From Terebella lapidaria (lineage: Eukaryota; Annelida; Polychaeta; Terebellida; Terebellidae), in assembly GCA_949152475.1 (NCBI GenBank), contig OX424566.1, positions 26,016,423-26,080,422 on the forward strand: 64,000 nucleotides of DNA. Direction: 5' to 3'. Position numbers and translations under genes: made by a program. The notes beneath the pieces are model-generated. The model had not been told where the DNA came from. It made no database searches and saw nothing but the letters and a program-made list of their open reading frames with translations. Within the stretch, counting starts at the first letter, position 1; each line of letters starts with the position of its first letter. Positions 23,252 to 36,309 of this stretch are shown here, in pieces.

Positions 23252-24535
23252 TACAGTCATTCAGACAGTAGCATGATTCAGGCAGTTCCGTGAAATTCAG
23301 AAATTGTTCCCTTTGCAACAAACTAAATATGTGTTGCAACAAAAATTTAGTTATATCATGTTGAAGTACTATAAATCGCCTCTATATGGGCGGGGGAAAA
23401 AAATCCCCTCCTGAATTTCTTATCACCGGATTTCATGATAAGCATATTGAAGTCGCCGTCTTTTTTGCCCGCGTGAACACCGGAAACTAGCTCATTATAC
23501 AATAGGCGTCTCAAAATTTCACCACCCTGGTCAGTTCACAATATATTTTTGTTATAAAAGTACGGGGCTTGCGTCTAGATTGAAATGATAGATTTTGAGG
23601 CATTTGCGGTATATTGTCATCTAACGCTGAGTTGTAAATAATTTGCAGCCATTCCTGTAGTTGAGTAAAACGTCATTTCAGGTTTCATTTTCAGGTTTAA
23701 GGATTATCATGAACAGTTTCGTCAAGTATATTGCTGGGAATGGATCTTCATGTCCCCTATCATGCGCAGGGAATATACAAGTTGGCAATGTATTATAAAT
23801 ACCGGTGTCAATATTTCAGAACTTAACAATAAACATAGGTTGATTCCTTTTGGGAATTGATGTAACCAAAGATCTTTGATTTGTACCTAAATTTTCAATA
23901 AGTAGCGTTTTCGTACCGTGAAATCATATGGATCCAGATCTCTGAAAGACGAAATCACATAATATAACATTCTAAATCTCGATCATCGAAATCGTATTGT
24001 GTATTCATAACACCCAACACAAGACAGTTCTACTCCGCAACGATCGGAATACCAAGCCGATAGAAAGGCTTTTCCATAAAATTTAACGGACTCGCGGCCC
24101 GCGTTGTGTGTAACAAGTTTAACACGAAACTCTTCCGAGGTTCATAGCTATGGGACATAGTTTTGTTCATTGGTTCGATGTCTCTGCTAGGATTATAAAA
24201 TTATAATAAAAATATGCTTAAACATGATGTGAAGCACTCCGATATTTCCAATAATATATGTATTTGGCAATATGATGGTCCTATAACACCCAGACTCTAT
24301 GCAAAATGCCATTTCACGGAATTGGCCAAAGTTTCACGAATTAACCCAAATTTTGGTCCTGACATTATGCTATATATCTGTGGAAGCACTGTACACATAT
24401 TTGCAACATTTTCGATTGGTAAAGGCACAATATTTGCCGTCCATCATGGCATAAGGAATAGAGAATGCTGCCAACAACATTTCAGAGTTTTCGGTACTTT
24501 CCAAAAAGTTACTCGGAACTGCATGAATGACTGTA
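23252..24535. mobile_element. Tc1/mariner-like TA-target element, non-autonomous, copy B only
   Basis: A 1280-bp segment (23254-24533) starts CAGTCATTCA and ends in its exact complement TGAATGACTG. It is bracketed by TA (23252-23253 and 24534-24535). GCAGTTCCG also recurs inverted just inside both ends, with about 17 extra bases on the left. Copy A lacks it ('gattatatgttgattt' at about 413-430). CAGT termini and a TA duplication are characteristic of Tc1/mariner. The length matches a mariner, but the interior frames (for example 24214-24564) show no DDE/D transposase motif, so it is a decayed or internally replaced relative. Confidence 0.75.
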
Positions 24536-27500
24536 TATTGATTTCGCACATTAATATACCTTGATTGACAAAGTGTTAAATTCAATGCCAGATGGTTAAT
24601 TTTCAATGCAAGAAACTTCATCCCAACCCATTCTCGCCAGATATTGATCTCCACACAGGCAGTCGCGCAGGACACTGGTCAAATGGTAACCTAAAACTTG
24701 CATAATTGGCAGCACTCCGTGCCAGAAGTTCGATCCGGATTTACATATACGCAACATGCACAGGAAGCAATTTGAGAACTTCCTCTGTATTGAATGAGTG
24801 GTAGGGCATATTGCAGGACCACCCTTTTCCACGTAGAACTAGTATACTTGAACAATATGCTATATGCTTGTTTAATTGACCCGATTGATTTGAGAACCGA
24901 CACAATAAACATGCTGTACGAAATATGATGGCACATGCAGTGTTCGACACACACTTCTAGAGAATTCTGAGAGCCGTCATTTCTCGTCTCATCCGCTTGC
25001 AGGATTGTAGATATTTTCAGCGTAGTCTATATTTGTGTGCTCGGATATTGTTCTAGCCATCTTTCAGAATGAAAATTGCAATTTATTCCACTTGAAATAA
25101 TATAATAATGCAGTCATATCAAGAGAATACCATTTCATCATGCGCACCTTGTACAAGCGCATCGCGGAATATGTCGCAGTTTTCTAGGCTTTCCACAATA
25201 ACAAAACATCTCACGTGATTATGTTGTACTTTTCTATGAAATACAGGTATAACATTCCCGAAACCAAGGTGGTGTTTCAGGAAGACAGTCCCATAAAGCA
25301 TGTAGGGAAAAGAGTGACTTAGTGCCTGTTAAATTATTGTCATGCATTAACATTTACTTTCTGGGCAAAAAGGGAGGAAATTTCAACTTGTGACGAATGA
25401 TGAGTTGTCGTTGCATACAGAGTACAATGTCTCTCATACGGTAATGTTTTTGTCTCAAGTACTGCAATGACGATGTTTGGACGGCTGTACTGCAATGACA
25501 TAATACTGGGACAATTGTATGTTGTCCACATGCACTTTCAAAAACAGAATGGCAAAACGAATTTGATTTCGTCATTCAATTTGTCCGAAGACATTCGCTG
25601 CAGAGGAGATTTTTTCCAAACATTTTTTTTTGTCGACTATGAGGTTTCATGTCTTCCATTTCTAGGGCGTCCTCTTAGATGATGACTTCAGAGTTGACTT
25701 GTTTGTTTGCTCCCCGGAATGGCGATAAATCGCCGGTCCACCTACCAGGCAATATTCTCACTACTGCCACTATTTTCCACTGTGAATTCCTCCACTGAGA
25801 GAATGCTGCGTATAAAACTACGTACGACTCCTGACTTTTTTGTCGCAAAATCAAGCGAGATTTTGTGAAGGAAGTCACGGGAGCAAGTTTAGTCTATTCC
25901 GTGTGTGAAACAAAAGAACTGACCCTGCTGTGACCGTGGGTCACCTAGTGTTTTTGTCTCTGCCACGCTTGACTTTTTTTCAATTTTTTTCAATTTTTTT
26001 TTAATTCTCATGCCCCGTATATCTCGCAAAAACACAACCATGGAAACGTACCCAGGTCACCCCACACTCAAGCCAACATTTACAATGTTGTAACTTTGAA
26101 TAATTTTGATAAAATAGATATCTAAATGAATAATAGTTTGAATGTTGTGGTAACATTTGCCCCAACTCAACAGCAATGACATTTAACAAATATCACCCAA
26201 TCAAGCGCACCCAAAATAAACCAAAATTGCTTCTTTTGACCTATATTTTATCGGTGAATATCAATCACTCAAATTCATAACGACCCATAGACCAATTTTG
26301 AACCAAACTGTATCCTCGTATTGCTGAAAATATCCAAAGAATCTTTCATTCCGCCTGTCTGGTTCTCTGAAATTAAACTCGCATAGACACATGACTTGTT
26401 GTGATCCCGCATGGAATCCTACTTAGTTTCTCAAATTAGGAGGAATGACTCGCCGGACCAACCACTGCAATGCCACAGGCCGGATGACTCGCCATGTATA
26501 TCAATACCATGTGAGGGTTAAATAGTGGTAGTTTTTGGCTTGGGAATCCAGAATAAGTCACGTAGGTGTCCATAATTACCCTGTCGTGCCATGGACCTTA
26601 CACTTCTTTGTGTGGCTATTGCTTCCTCTGGCCATTTCGTGACAGGCATCTCCCAGTAAGGTCTACTTTTTCAAAGCATGGTTTGAGACCGTGCGTCGAG
26701 ATAGTGAACGTGGTAGACTAATCCCTCTGCCAGACAGGGGAGAGCAAATGGCACCTTATTTGACAAGAATAATGGGAAAAGTCGAGGGGCTGTAGTGATA
26801 TATACGGTGAAGTATGTCTGCCTTTCTGGGCACTCCCATTATCTATTTAATACAGTAAACTTATTCAAATATTCACATTGTTTAACACTCGACTGATACA
26901 TTCCAGTTTTCGAACTGTTAGGATGTACCGTGCATCGTCAGGTTTTAACAAGGCATCACAAATTAAGTAATAAAAAACAGTCGGGTCATAACCAACTAAC
27001 AATATACTGATGATATCTTCCCATCGATGATAATGATCTGTAACGGACGGACCTCAACTTTTCAACATCATTATTGCATGAAACGAAATAAATACATACA
27101 TTTAATCATTGTTCCCTATCAATATTTAGTTTTCATAAAATCAATTAGATTTGATGAATTTGGTTACCAGGCGTTATGATGATGGAAGATACACACGAAA
27201 ATATCAGGTGGGAAGTGAGGCCACAGAATTTCACGCATTTGTGATATGTGGCTCCATTCACAAATTGATATATTGTGCATGCGCAGACGACTCAGCATCC
27301 AAGGCGCCTAAAAACGAGAGTGCGGCATAACCTGAGTAATTGGTTTTGTGCAAGATTGATGAGGTATAGTCTTGGTTACAAACTTTGCAAAATATTCTGT
27401 GACAAGGCAGTGATTACAGCTTAGAGAATGGATGGCACATCATAGTGCATTCGAAGTGTGCCAGTTTTCGGTAACAGCGGGTTGGGAATTTGTTGAGGAA

Positions 27501-28159
27501 CGCATAGAAGGATACAGAGTGATATTACGATAGAATATCGGAAAGGAAAAGGAAACGACACCACAGCCACTTTGGGCTCAAGTAGTAAGTGCAGTGTGGT
27601 TTTGAACGAAGGTATTGTAAAGATCTAACCAACAACAGCCATCAATGAGAAACGGAAAGATGAATGTATCAGTGGATAACAGAAAATATTCCATCGTTTG
27701 CAATTAGCGTTATCGTGCGGATATTGAAGCCAAACCTAGCACAGTGAAGATTATCACTGCTTCACCAATAACGGAAACACAACAAAAATTCACCCAAAAA
27801 GTGGATGAGAAGATTTTATTTGTCATACAAACCATTTTACGTGCATATAGTTTTCTGCGAATAATTACATTGCTACAACGTTTCGAAGATAGCTCATGAG
27901 GATTGCTATAACTAGTAAGTAACTTAAAGTGGGCCTAATGGGGATGTGTTACGTCAGATTGGCAAGGTTTACAGATGCAAAATCAATGGTGAAATATCTA
28001 ACTAACTTCGCACCGTATCTATATTTTATATCCTGTATCAAACATTACACATATATGGGAGGGGATTTAGCATCGTTGATAATAGGTTTGGACATACATT
28101 CACAATATCTGTTCTATTGAGATATGGAATAGGAGATATTGTGTTCTAATGAACAATTT

Positions 28160-28640
28160 GTGGATAATCTATATTATACATGTAGTTCGATTGAATTAAT
28201 AAATCATGCGAGAGCGAGCAGCTCATAACAATCCACAACGCAGCGAATCAGCATAATTGGAAGTTCCGAATTATATTCTCCCTCAACAAGACAAACTGAA
28301 TTGAAGTTTTGATGCCATTGTGTGTTTCCTACTCACAAAAACAACAACTTCCAGTACCGCGTATATATAAATAAAGAAAACAATCGTTCATAATTGAATT
28401 TGCCGACAAACAAATATCTGTGGGAGTTTTACATATCAACAGAACGAAAACACGTCTGGGTATTGTCAACAACTGGTAATAGATCACTAATTGGCTGTTA
28501 CCACGGGTCAATATAGGAAGAAGATCCGAGTAGCAATCTACAGATATTACTCCATAACCGCTCACCAGATACCCAATAAATACATAGTGTATGGGAATAT
28601 TTTCAAATTGGTGTTATCTTGAGTTATCTGGTGGAAAATG
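28160..28640 (+). repeat. Nearly identical patch, partner of 4380-4860
   Basis: See 4380-4860. It lies in the otherwise diverged half of copy B. Similarity drops again shortly after 'gtggttatatcgtatg', where A has 'gacatactatttt' and B 'aaaaaactgtttt'. Confidence 0.7.
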
Positions 28641-30107
28641 AGGCGAGTGGTTATATCGTATGAAAAAACTGTTTTGGTGACTCAAAATACGAAACCAGGA
28701 AATAGTTTTAACACACTCATCTGATATATCTAAATATCCGATCATGGGTACTTCAAAATGTTTAGGGTTAATCCGGGGATAGGTGCTAAATAAATAAACA
28801 ATCATTACAACATTATGGCAATATACATGAATATATTTAATGTTTGTATCATGTGCCGGAAAATTCCACCAAACTTTCATAAAAAGCAAAGCATGGACTA
28901 GAAAATTAATCTCGTGCTCATTATAGGATTTTGACTTCGTAACCAACTGACTGTACAACAATCACACCGTCAAAGATTCAAAGTGGAAGGAGATTACACC
29001 CGAGTTGCAAACTGATTACATCATATGAATAGATTCCACATCTCGGTTCTGAAGGCTGACCAATTTGTGTAGTTGCAAGAAGAATTTTGGCGAAGAGTGA
29101 TATGTCCGAGTCGATAGCTTTGAGTACACCACAAGTGACAGGCGCTCCCACTTGAGGATAACCCAATTATATATGCATGACATTGCATCATTCTGGCGTT
29201 ATCATTGTTTGTGAACTGACAACGGAACATCTGCTTGATGTAGGATTTGTTGAAATCCATAAGCAGAGCTGACGTCACATATCACACGCATGTATAAGGG
29301 TTGGACAATGTATAGTGTAGAGTAAGCCACCTAATAATTTGCCTCTCCTCTCACCATATAAACTGCCCTGTGAGTTCGGAGGTCAACACATAAAGAGGTT
29401 ACATCTGAAGTGTCAAAGAACCTGTCCCATTGTGTCATCGGGACCACATTCCTCCCTTTGAAATGTCCATACCCGACCTCCAAGCCCCAGCCTTATCCCA
29501 TTCCCTTGGGATCGTCGGGGTCTCACTCTCAGTCAAGGCGAGAGTCCTTAGGGTAGGCTCAGTGTCACCACCAGATCGCAGTCTGTTTCTGTTTATTTAT
29601 TGAAAGCGTCCATTACGGAGACGAGAAGCGTCAAATAAAAGATAGAATCATGCACATGTTTACTATATTGGGCCAGTTGCTGACGAAGGACTGACCTTTT
29701 CAAAATCACATAAATGCCTAAATAGCATCCACACAAACGAACCAGTTTTGTGTAGAACATGATTTGTTCATTTGCTGACACCCTCACTGTTAAAACATTC
29801 ACATAATGCCCAGCCAAATTCCGAACTCTGTTGTGGACCCGCGTAGAACGATCACGTGACCATCTGCTGTCCCAGGACAATCCTTCACACTGTCTGAGAG
29901 AGCCCGAGCGATAGGTAATTAACAAGGTTCATTTGTATAACACCATCAATCACAGCACTAACAAAGTGTTGTCATTTTGATGACGTGGTATACCAGAAGT
30001 TTTTTCGGATGTTTATTTATATTTTCAGACTTGTTAGGCTTCAAGATTAGCTGTCACTTGGCTTTACAGAGTCTGGAATGTATCCATATTTATAGAAGAC
30101 CAATAGG

Positions 30108-30592
30108 TACCAAAATATATGATATATCAGCCCAAAATCATGACGGGCACAGTGATTTCAGGAATTAATGGACCATTTCGGTCTGTCTGTAACTCAGATG
30201 ATGGGAGATATTATCACATCATGTTGATTGGTACTTGTAGGGTCGTTATTATAACCTAACTATGTCCTTCATCTCGATGGCATTTATTTTGGATATCACA
30301 GTGGGTGTCGCATGCGAGGCAAGAGAGGCTTACTCTTACTGGTACACCTGATCTCACATTTGGCTTCGCCGGATGTCTGTGATATTCAAATTGCTCGGAC
30401 CTTGATCACCAATTTCGAATTTTTATCCAACCTTAACATACCGATTGTGTAAATTTTGTCCATGGATTTTGAGTTTAGTCTTGCGGATTGTTTGGTGTTT
30501 GGTATGATACTTTTCTTTTCATGGAATATTTCGTGTTGACACATACTAGAAAGATATATTTGGTTAGCATGAATAGTGAATATATATGCACA
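30108..30592. mobile_element. 485-bp copy-B-specific segment
   Basis: Copy A goes from 'taatagcagac' to 'ttgtggcagg' (about 7080-7100). Copy B has about 485 bases between the same points. No terminal inverted repeats or clear duplication are visible. The central part, 'gcgaggcaagagaggcttac' onward to 'ggcttcgccggatg', is GC-richer than the surroundings, suggesting a different origin. Confidence 0.45.
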
Positions 30593-31719
30593 TGTGGCAG
30601 GACACAAAAGGCAGTAATACTAGTATATTACTTTTGTTTGATATGATTCACCCATTCAACTGATTGGTGTAAAATCTAACAATATATACTAACAATTGTG
30701 TCGAGTGCGAGTGTTCCTGATTGAGCAGTGTATTATGCAAAATAATATAACTCGTTTAGAGCATTTTATTTTGTCACAAAAACTTGTTAAAAACCATAAG
30801 CATGCTGAGATAAGCATGCCTCAGCATGCTATCAAAGAAATACTACAGTTTAAAATTAATATTCTCCATAATGATACTACCAATAATGGTATTTCCATAC
30901 GGGACCAGATAAAATACCATGCAAATTGCCAGTAACGATCATTGCTGGTGCCATGACAATTATAAACTGGCTGTTGTACGAAACCTATTCACACTTGCAT
31001 GACTTGTGCGATTCTGTTTTTAGTCAATATCCTGGACGTTCTCAATTCCGATGGAGGTACTTTGGATTCTGATGTAGATAGATTTCTCTATACACAAATG
31101 ACAATGTGGTGTTCGGTTGGAATAATCGTTTGTATGATGGCTGATGATTCTCTCACCAATAATCATTATGCCCTCGTTCGATTCCCTGACGTAATAAGTA
31201 CCGATAATGACAAGAATAATTAATTGGTGATTATCCCGGGCTACCCCTCCACTGACGGATCCCTATCAGACAGGAATGTATGCATTGTTATAAATACCAA
31301 GACATTGAGGGTACCAAGAAAGTTATTTCCGATCATATAGATGGTATGCTCAGTTATTTCCAGATAAAAGAACACGTAATTTGCAAGTAACTAAAATTAC
31401 ACAAATAGCAATGCATAGGTTTGGTTATATTATGTAGTTTACCTTTGCTAAATTGAGATATACTTCGAAATTTCTGAGACTATTCATCGCATCATCAACA
31501 ACGAATTGTGAACGGGTTGTCTTGGAACACCAAATTCACGAAACATATTGTGATGTGAAATGTACTTGAAATGCATCTGTGAAACAGTCTAGTGAAGAGA
31601 AAGATCGCAACCAAAACCATTGAAGTAATCAGGATTGTCCGATGCCTACCATAGCGAGAGTGGGGTGGATGGGGAAGCATACGTCCACATGTAACGCATG
31701 AGGGTTATCCAGCCCTTTC

Positions 31720-31722
<3 letters not shown>

Positions 31723-31753
<31 letters not shown>

Positions 31754-31761
31754 GAGAGAGA
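31723..31761 (+). repeat. (AG)n microsatellite in copy B
   Basis: AG tract of about 39 bases with one T interruption at 31751. It is the counterpart of 8238-8268 and is longer here. Confidence 0.95.
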
Positions 31762-34548
31762 CTGGCAGACAATTAGCTAGTGTGTCTGGGGTTGTGAAGA
31801 GTCACCGTGGGCTTCAGCAAACATCTTGTCACTTTGTCCTTGCGTAATTACGTCAGCATCAGTGATTATAGCAGTTGCGACGCTCGTGACCACTGCCTAG
31901 TTATATTGCTTTGGAAAATGCGCCCCAGGCTTTGATGTAACTGTCAATTTGACAAGTATTATGGGATGTCGTGATCTCGTGAAGTGATCGGATGACCATT
32001 CTCCAAATTCCAGCAACATGGCGTTGGAAAACATAATTTTTTGGACGGAATGTCGTCAAGTATTAGGCTGGCTCAAGCGGAGTTACCCTAGGGAACCTGG
32101 GAATGGTAGTGAAGAGTCTTGGTTTGCCTCTCCTTCTCAAGTGCGCGCTTAAGATGAAAAATTCATGTATCAGTAAATTAGCTTTGCTGAGTGTCTTCGA
32201 ATGGCAGGGATTTGTCCTTGGTTCATTGTTGTCAGTGGGAGTCTCATTCAAGCAAATGTGTGCGCTCAGAGGTTCGAGTGCATTTCCTTGTCTACAAAAC
32301 TTGCTGTGATTTTTAACAGTCTGGTGTTTCACTGATGAGACGAAACATTGTCTTTGTTCGAGCATGTATGTCAACAGTTCATGTGTATTGACTAACATTG
32401 CATTTGAACAATCATGTTTTGCTAGAGTCTATTCTATTAGAAATCTACTTCATTAGATATAGCCTAGATGATATTTGTTTTGTTATTCATCATGATCAAC
32501 ACTACCATACATCACATTCATTGAGGCATCATTTGTGCTGGCACAAACTCCATTGTATAAAAGCTCTTTGATGGAAGCATTTTCTGGTAATTCAGTGACT
32601 CTCATATAATCTATTTTGAAGTCGGTAATTGGCAATGCATTGGTCACAGGAAAATGGCCAACAATGCAATACAATGCCTTCCTTACACTTCACATAATAC
32701 AAGAAGAAAATATTAGTATATTTCATCACTATGTGGCCCTTCACAAATTTGTACGGAAGCAAAAATACGACAGATAGAGATATTGTAAGTGAAGTGTGAA
32801 CAGTGGAGTGACCAAGTTTTCGTTTATCACTCTTCAAAAACTGTTTTCCGAGGATTTGTCATTGTTCCGCAAAGTTAGCATACCAAGCTGAATACTACTT
32901 CGAAGTTAGTCAAAATACGCGACAGGCTCTAATAGCTTTCTGTTTTCTTAGCAAACACACTTGTCTGCAAAAATAACGAATCATATCATATAAGCACAGA
33001 ATGCAATGATTTTTTCGTGGATAGTGTTTTACGACTTCTAATATTTGCTGCCTGTATTAGGTTTGTGGGTCATAAATACTGGGAATTTAAACTACCCAAC
33101 AAACCAGCAAATCACAGTTATTTTGGTGCAGATACAACATTTTTAATAGCCACTATAATTGATATGAATATCATCACTTGTTTTTTACAACACTACAAAT
33201 TGATATTTGGAGATAATTTAATGTCACGAAATATACCTGAATTTTGATGCAACAATCTCGAACACTAGATGTCACGTCAGATGACATGTTGATCTTCATT
33301 GTAATTATGTAATTTGCAGGATGTACAAAATGCCTAATTGTTGTGGACTGTGTCTCCGCGAAAGAATGAATATCATTCTGTATCATGAATTGACCTGTAT
33401 GATAATGTCCCAGCATGCATTTCTTCATTCCCCATCTGCATCTATGGATAATACAACATCGCCTGCCGCATGAAATCATACCACAACTATGAGAAAATCA
33501 TTGCGCAAACTGTGTAACTTATCAAAAACGTGTTTCACAGGTGCGAGTCAGAACTTTACTTGAATACCAAATCGAACATGCCACGAATGGGATTGTATTC
33601 TTGGCTGCAGATTTGACCAAGATTAAAATGTATTGAAATAATATGGAATTTGAGCGTTCCGTCTTGACGATGAATGAAACTTATAGACAACCCACATTTG
33701 TCTTCGGGCGAATTCACTTTCAGAACTAATCCCAGAATTCGCTACTCAGGAATGAACAAGTTGAAACCTGGAATGTGATAACGAAAACAGAAGAGACAAC
33801 AATTTTCCACATAAAAATATGTGGATTGAATTACGGGATAAAAACAAAACATGGTTGTCCATGAGAAATGAAGCAGATTATACTTTTTTGATTGTATGGT
33901 GTTTCTAATTAACTTTCCTTTGTTCTGTCAGCTTAAAGGACAGAAGGTGGTGCTAGGTACTATTTTTAATATTAGCAAAACTCATCACATTGTGGATTCC
34001 CTTTTCTCATCATTGAAGGAACCAACATAAGTATATTTCAAGCGAGTAACTGTAGAAGTCTTAAATCTAATTCGGATGGGATTACGTTGAGACTTGTTCA
34101 CAGGGCCTCGTGGAAAATGAATTGGCAGGAAATAAGATTTATTCACTGGCTGAGACCTGGGACATGATTTCGATATGGATCAGGTGCTCATACTTGGAAA
34201 GTCTGAGGATAATTATCTTCTTTAACTAGAACAAATATGCATCCTCACCATATACATATATCACACAGTTTTGATTGTCACACAACTTGATATGTGCTCT
34301 TGTCATATCAATAAGTTTTTTTTTTGCATATGATGCAGCATTTATCATACACCTAGTTCTTGGAGTTCATTCAGGATTTCTTCTCTCAAACAATTCTGGG
34401 CAGTTGCATATCAATTTTATGAGTTGCATAGTAGGAAGAGGTATATTCTACACACCGCAGGAAGCGAATGGTACAATGTCAAGGCGAAGAAATATGAACA
34501 ATGCAGTTTTTTTAAATGTTCCAAACATCGAGTTGGGTTTACAGATCT

Positions 34549-35009
34549 CTGTTCTGTCTGCAATATGTCTGATGTAAGAAGGTTCCCGCACTAAGACACT
34601 AACAAAGCTAATCTCGCGTAAATGTTTAATAAACGGTTTCAATTCAACAATTGTTTTATCAATCTTGGTCCAGTTAACTTGTAAAAATAACTACAAACGC
34701 ATGATGAAAAAATAAACAGATCTGGTAGGTAAACAAGGGAACAACATAGGGCGTAAAAATGTTGCCAGGTGGCTTTCTTGTTTAACGATACTATATATAA
34801 TGTTATACACATAATTATATCACTGGGTATTGATGACAATATCAGCCTTTCTGATGTTAGTCCGAAAACGGTGAAAATGATATTTATATTAGGGATGCTT
34901 GGATAACAGTTGGCATGGGAACCAGGTGTCGTTCAGACTATTATCAATGATCTAAAAAATTACTTCTGCTACCTGTTATCACCACATTAGCCCCACTAAA
35001 AATGGAAAT
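34549..35009. other. Copy-B region with two extra segments relative to A
   Basis: B has about 170 extra bases between two 'cagatct' words (about 34540-34725) and about 235 extra bases between 'ttgccaggtggc' and 'aataaaaaatctcc' (about 34773-35009). Copy A (12020-12135) is compact. No terminal signals were recognised. Confidence 0.45.
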
Positions 35010-35234
35010 ACCCAATAAAAAATCTCCAGGAAATATTTTACTACCAAGGAGCAGATTTATTTGAGCGTATTTTGCATTGATTGTTTATGCAGTCCAAATA
35101 TAAAAATGTATGTGTAACTCATACCGGAATCACGAACAATGTTTTGCTCCAAGAACGTCCAGACATAATCGCTTCAAGTCAAACACAATGTCCCTGATGT
35201 CTGTACTGTGTCTGATGTCTGTACTGTGTCTAAC

Positions 35235-35483
35235 TTAAAGAAAATATGCCGCAGGCATGTGACAATGAATATGAAATTCCATCACAAACCTAGCCATCGC
35301 ACATGGTTGTAAAACTAATTTTACGGAGAACCAAAATTGATTACGGACATAATCCACAGCCACCAGCAAATACATGTAGAGCTCGTTACGACGAAGTGAA
35401 AGATTCCTCTGGGGCTTTCGCCAGGACATGTTTTTCCTTATTATATCCAAATAAGACAATATACAAAAGAAGGTTCCATCCAC
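35235..35483 (-). pseudogene. Shortened copy-B counterpart of the 12290-12730 frame
   Basis: It shares 'RNLSL-RNELYMYL', 'AVDYVRNQFW' and 'EFHIHCHMPAAYF' with the copy-A frame. It lacks about 12 codons after 'VLQP' and is closed upstream by sequence changes around 35490-35520. This is either a broken copy of a gene or, more likely, a chance frame in a diverging repeat. Confidence 0.2.
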
Positions 35484-36309
35484 GAATATGACCTACAAGC
35501 GAGTGATATTATAGAGACAAAAAATGTTGTTTGCGAAAAATGAACGTTGATACTACGACTATTTCCTGGATATGTGTTGGAAGTTTCGAATCATAACCCA
35601 TATCAACTGTAATTTAAACGGAGTATACAGAACATGTATGTAAATATAGATGTGCGTTATGTATAGAATGATACAGAGGAGTAATTATAAATGTGTTATT
35701 GGAAAGAGTGTGTTTATTGATAGTGATCCGTCAGTTACACAGTAAACTGCAACTGGACGTATTGAACTAAAACACACAGAGACATATATAATAGAGGTGA
35801 ATACACATATGGCACACGCTGTCCACTTAATTTTAATGAGTGTGAACTAAGCGTCCATGTAGATATGTCTTGAAGATACCTCCAACAGAGTGTTTGTAAT
35901 TATTTGGAATGAGATCTAGACGAGATGCTGACATTTTATAAATTCGAAATGATTTGTAGGTTGAATTTGTGCTAGAATGACACAAACATTACCAGTGAAT
36001 TATTTATAAGCATTCGATGGGATCGATTGAAGTAATGCTGATATCAGAAACTGGTACTGTGGTGAATATTCGCTTTGATCACCTAATGTTTCATTGATGC
36101 AAAACGTTTGCATTAACATACGAAATCAGTGTGTTGAGCGCAAAAACATTGAAGTTTGTTTGTCGGTCACACTTTAACCAGGAAATATCAATGGATGGAG
36201 TACAGACAGAGTTGGTGGCCCATCGTGCATGAAAACATGCAATTAGTGTTTCTTCTGTGAAATGATCCAGATTAACAAACTTATTCTTCTGAGACTAGAG
36301 ACATATTTG

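Noticed and set aside
24214..24564. 116-codon frame as a mariner transposase fragment
   Set aside because: It has no D(34)D-type spacing or helix-turn-helix, and it crosses the element's right end into flanking DNA.
24691..24954. Possible gene from the open frame shared by A (620-860), B and D (55391-55619)
   Set aside because: The frame in B carries a length change, and the D frame runs into the solo LTR at 55620. There is no domain and no intact full-length copy. I treat it as repeat DNA.
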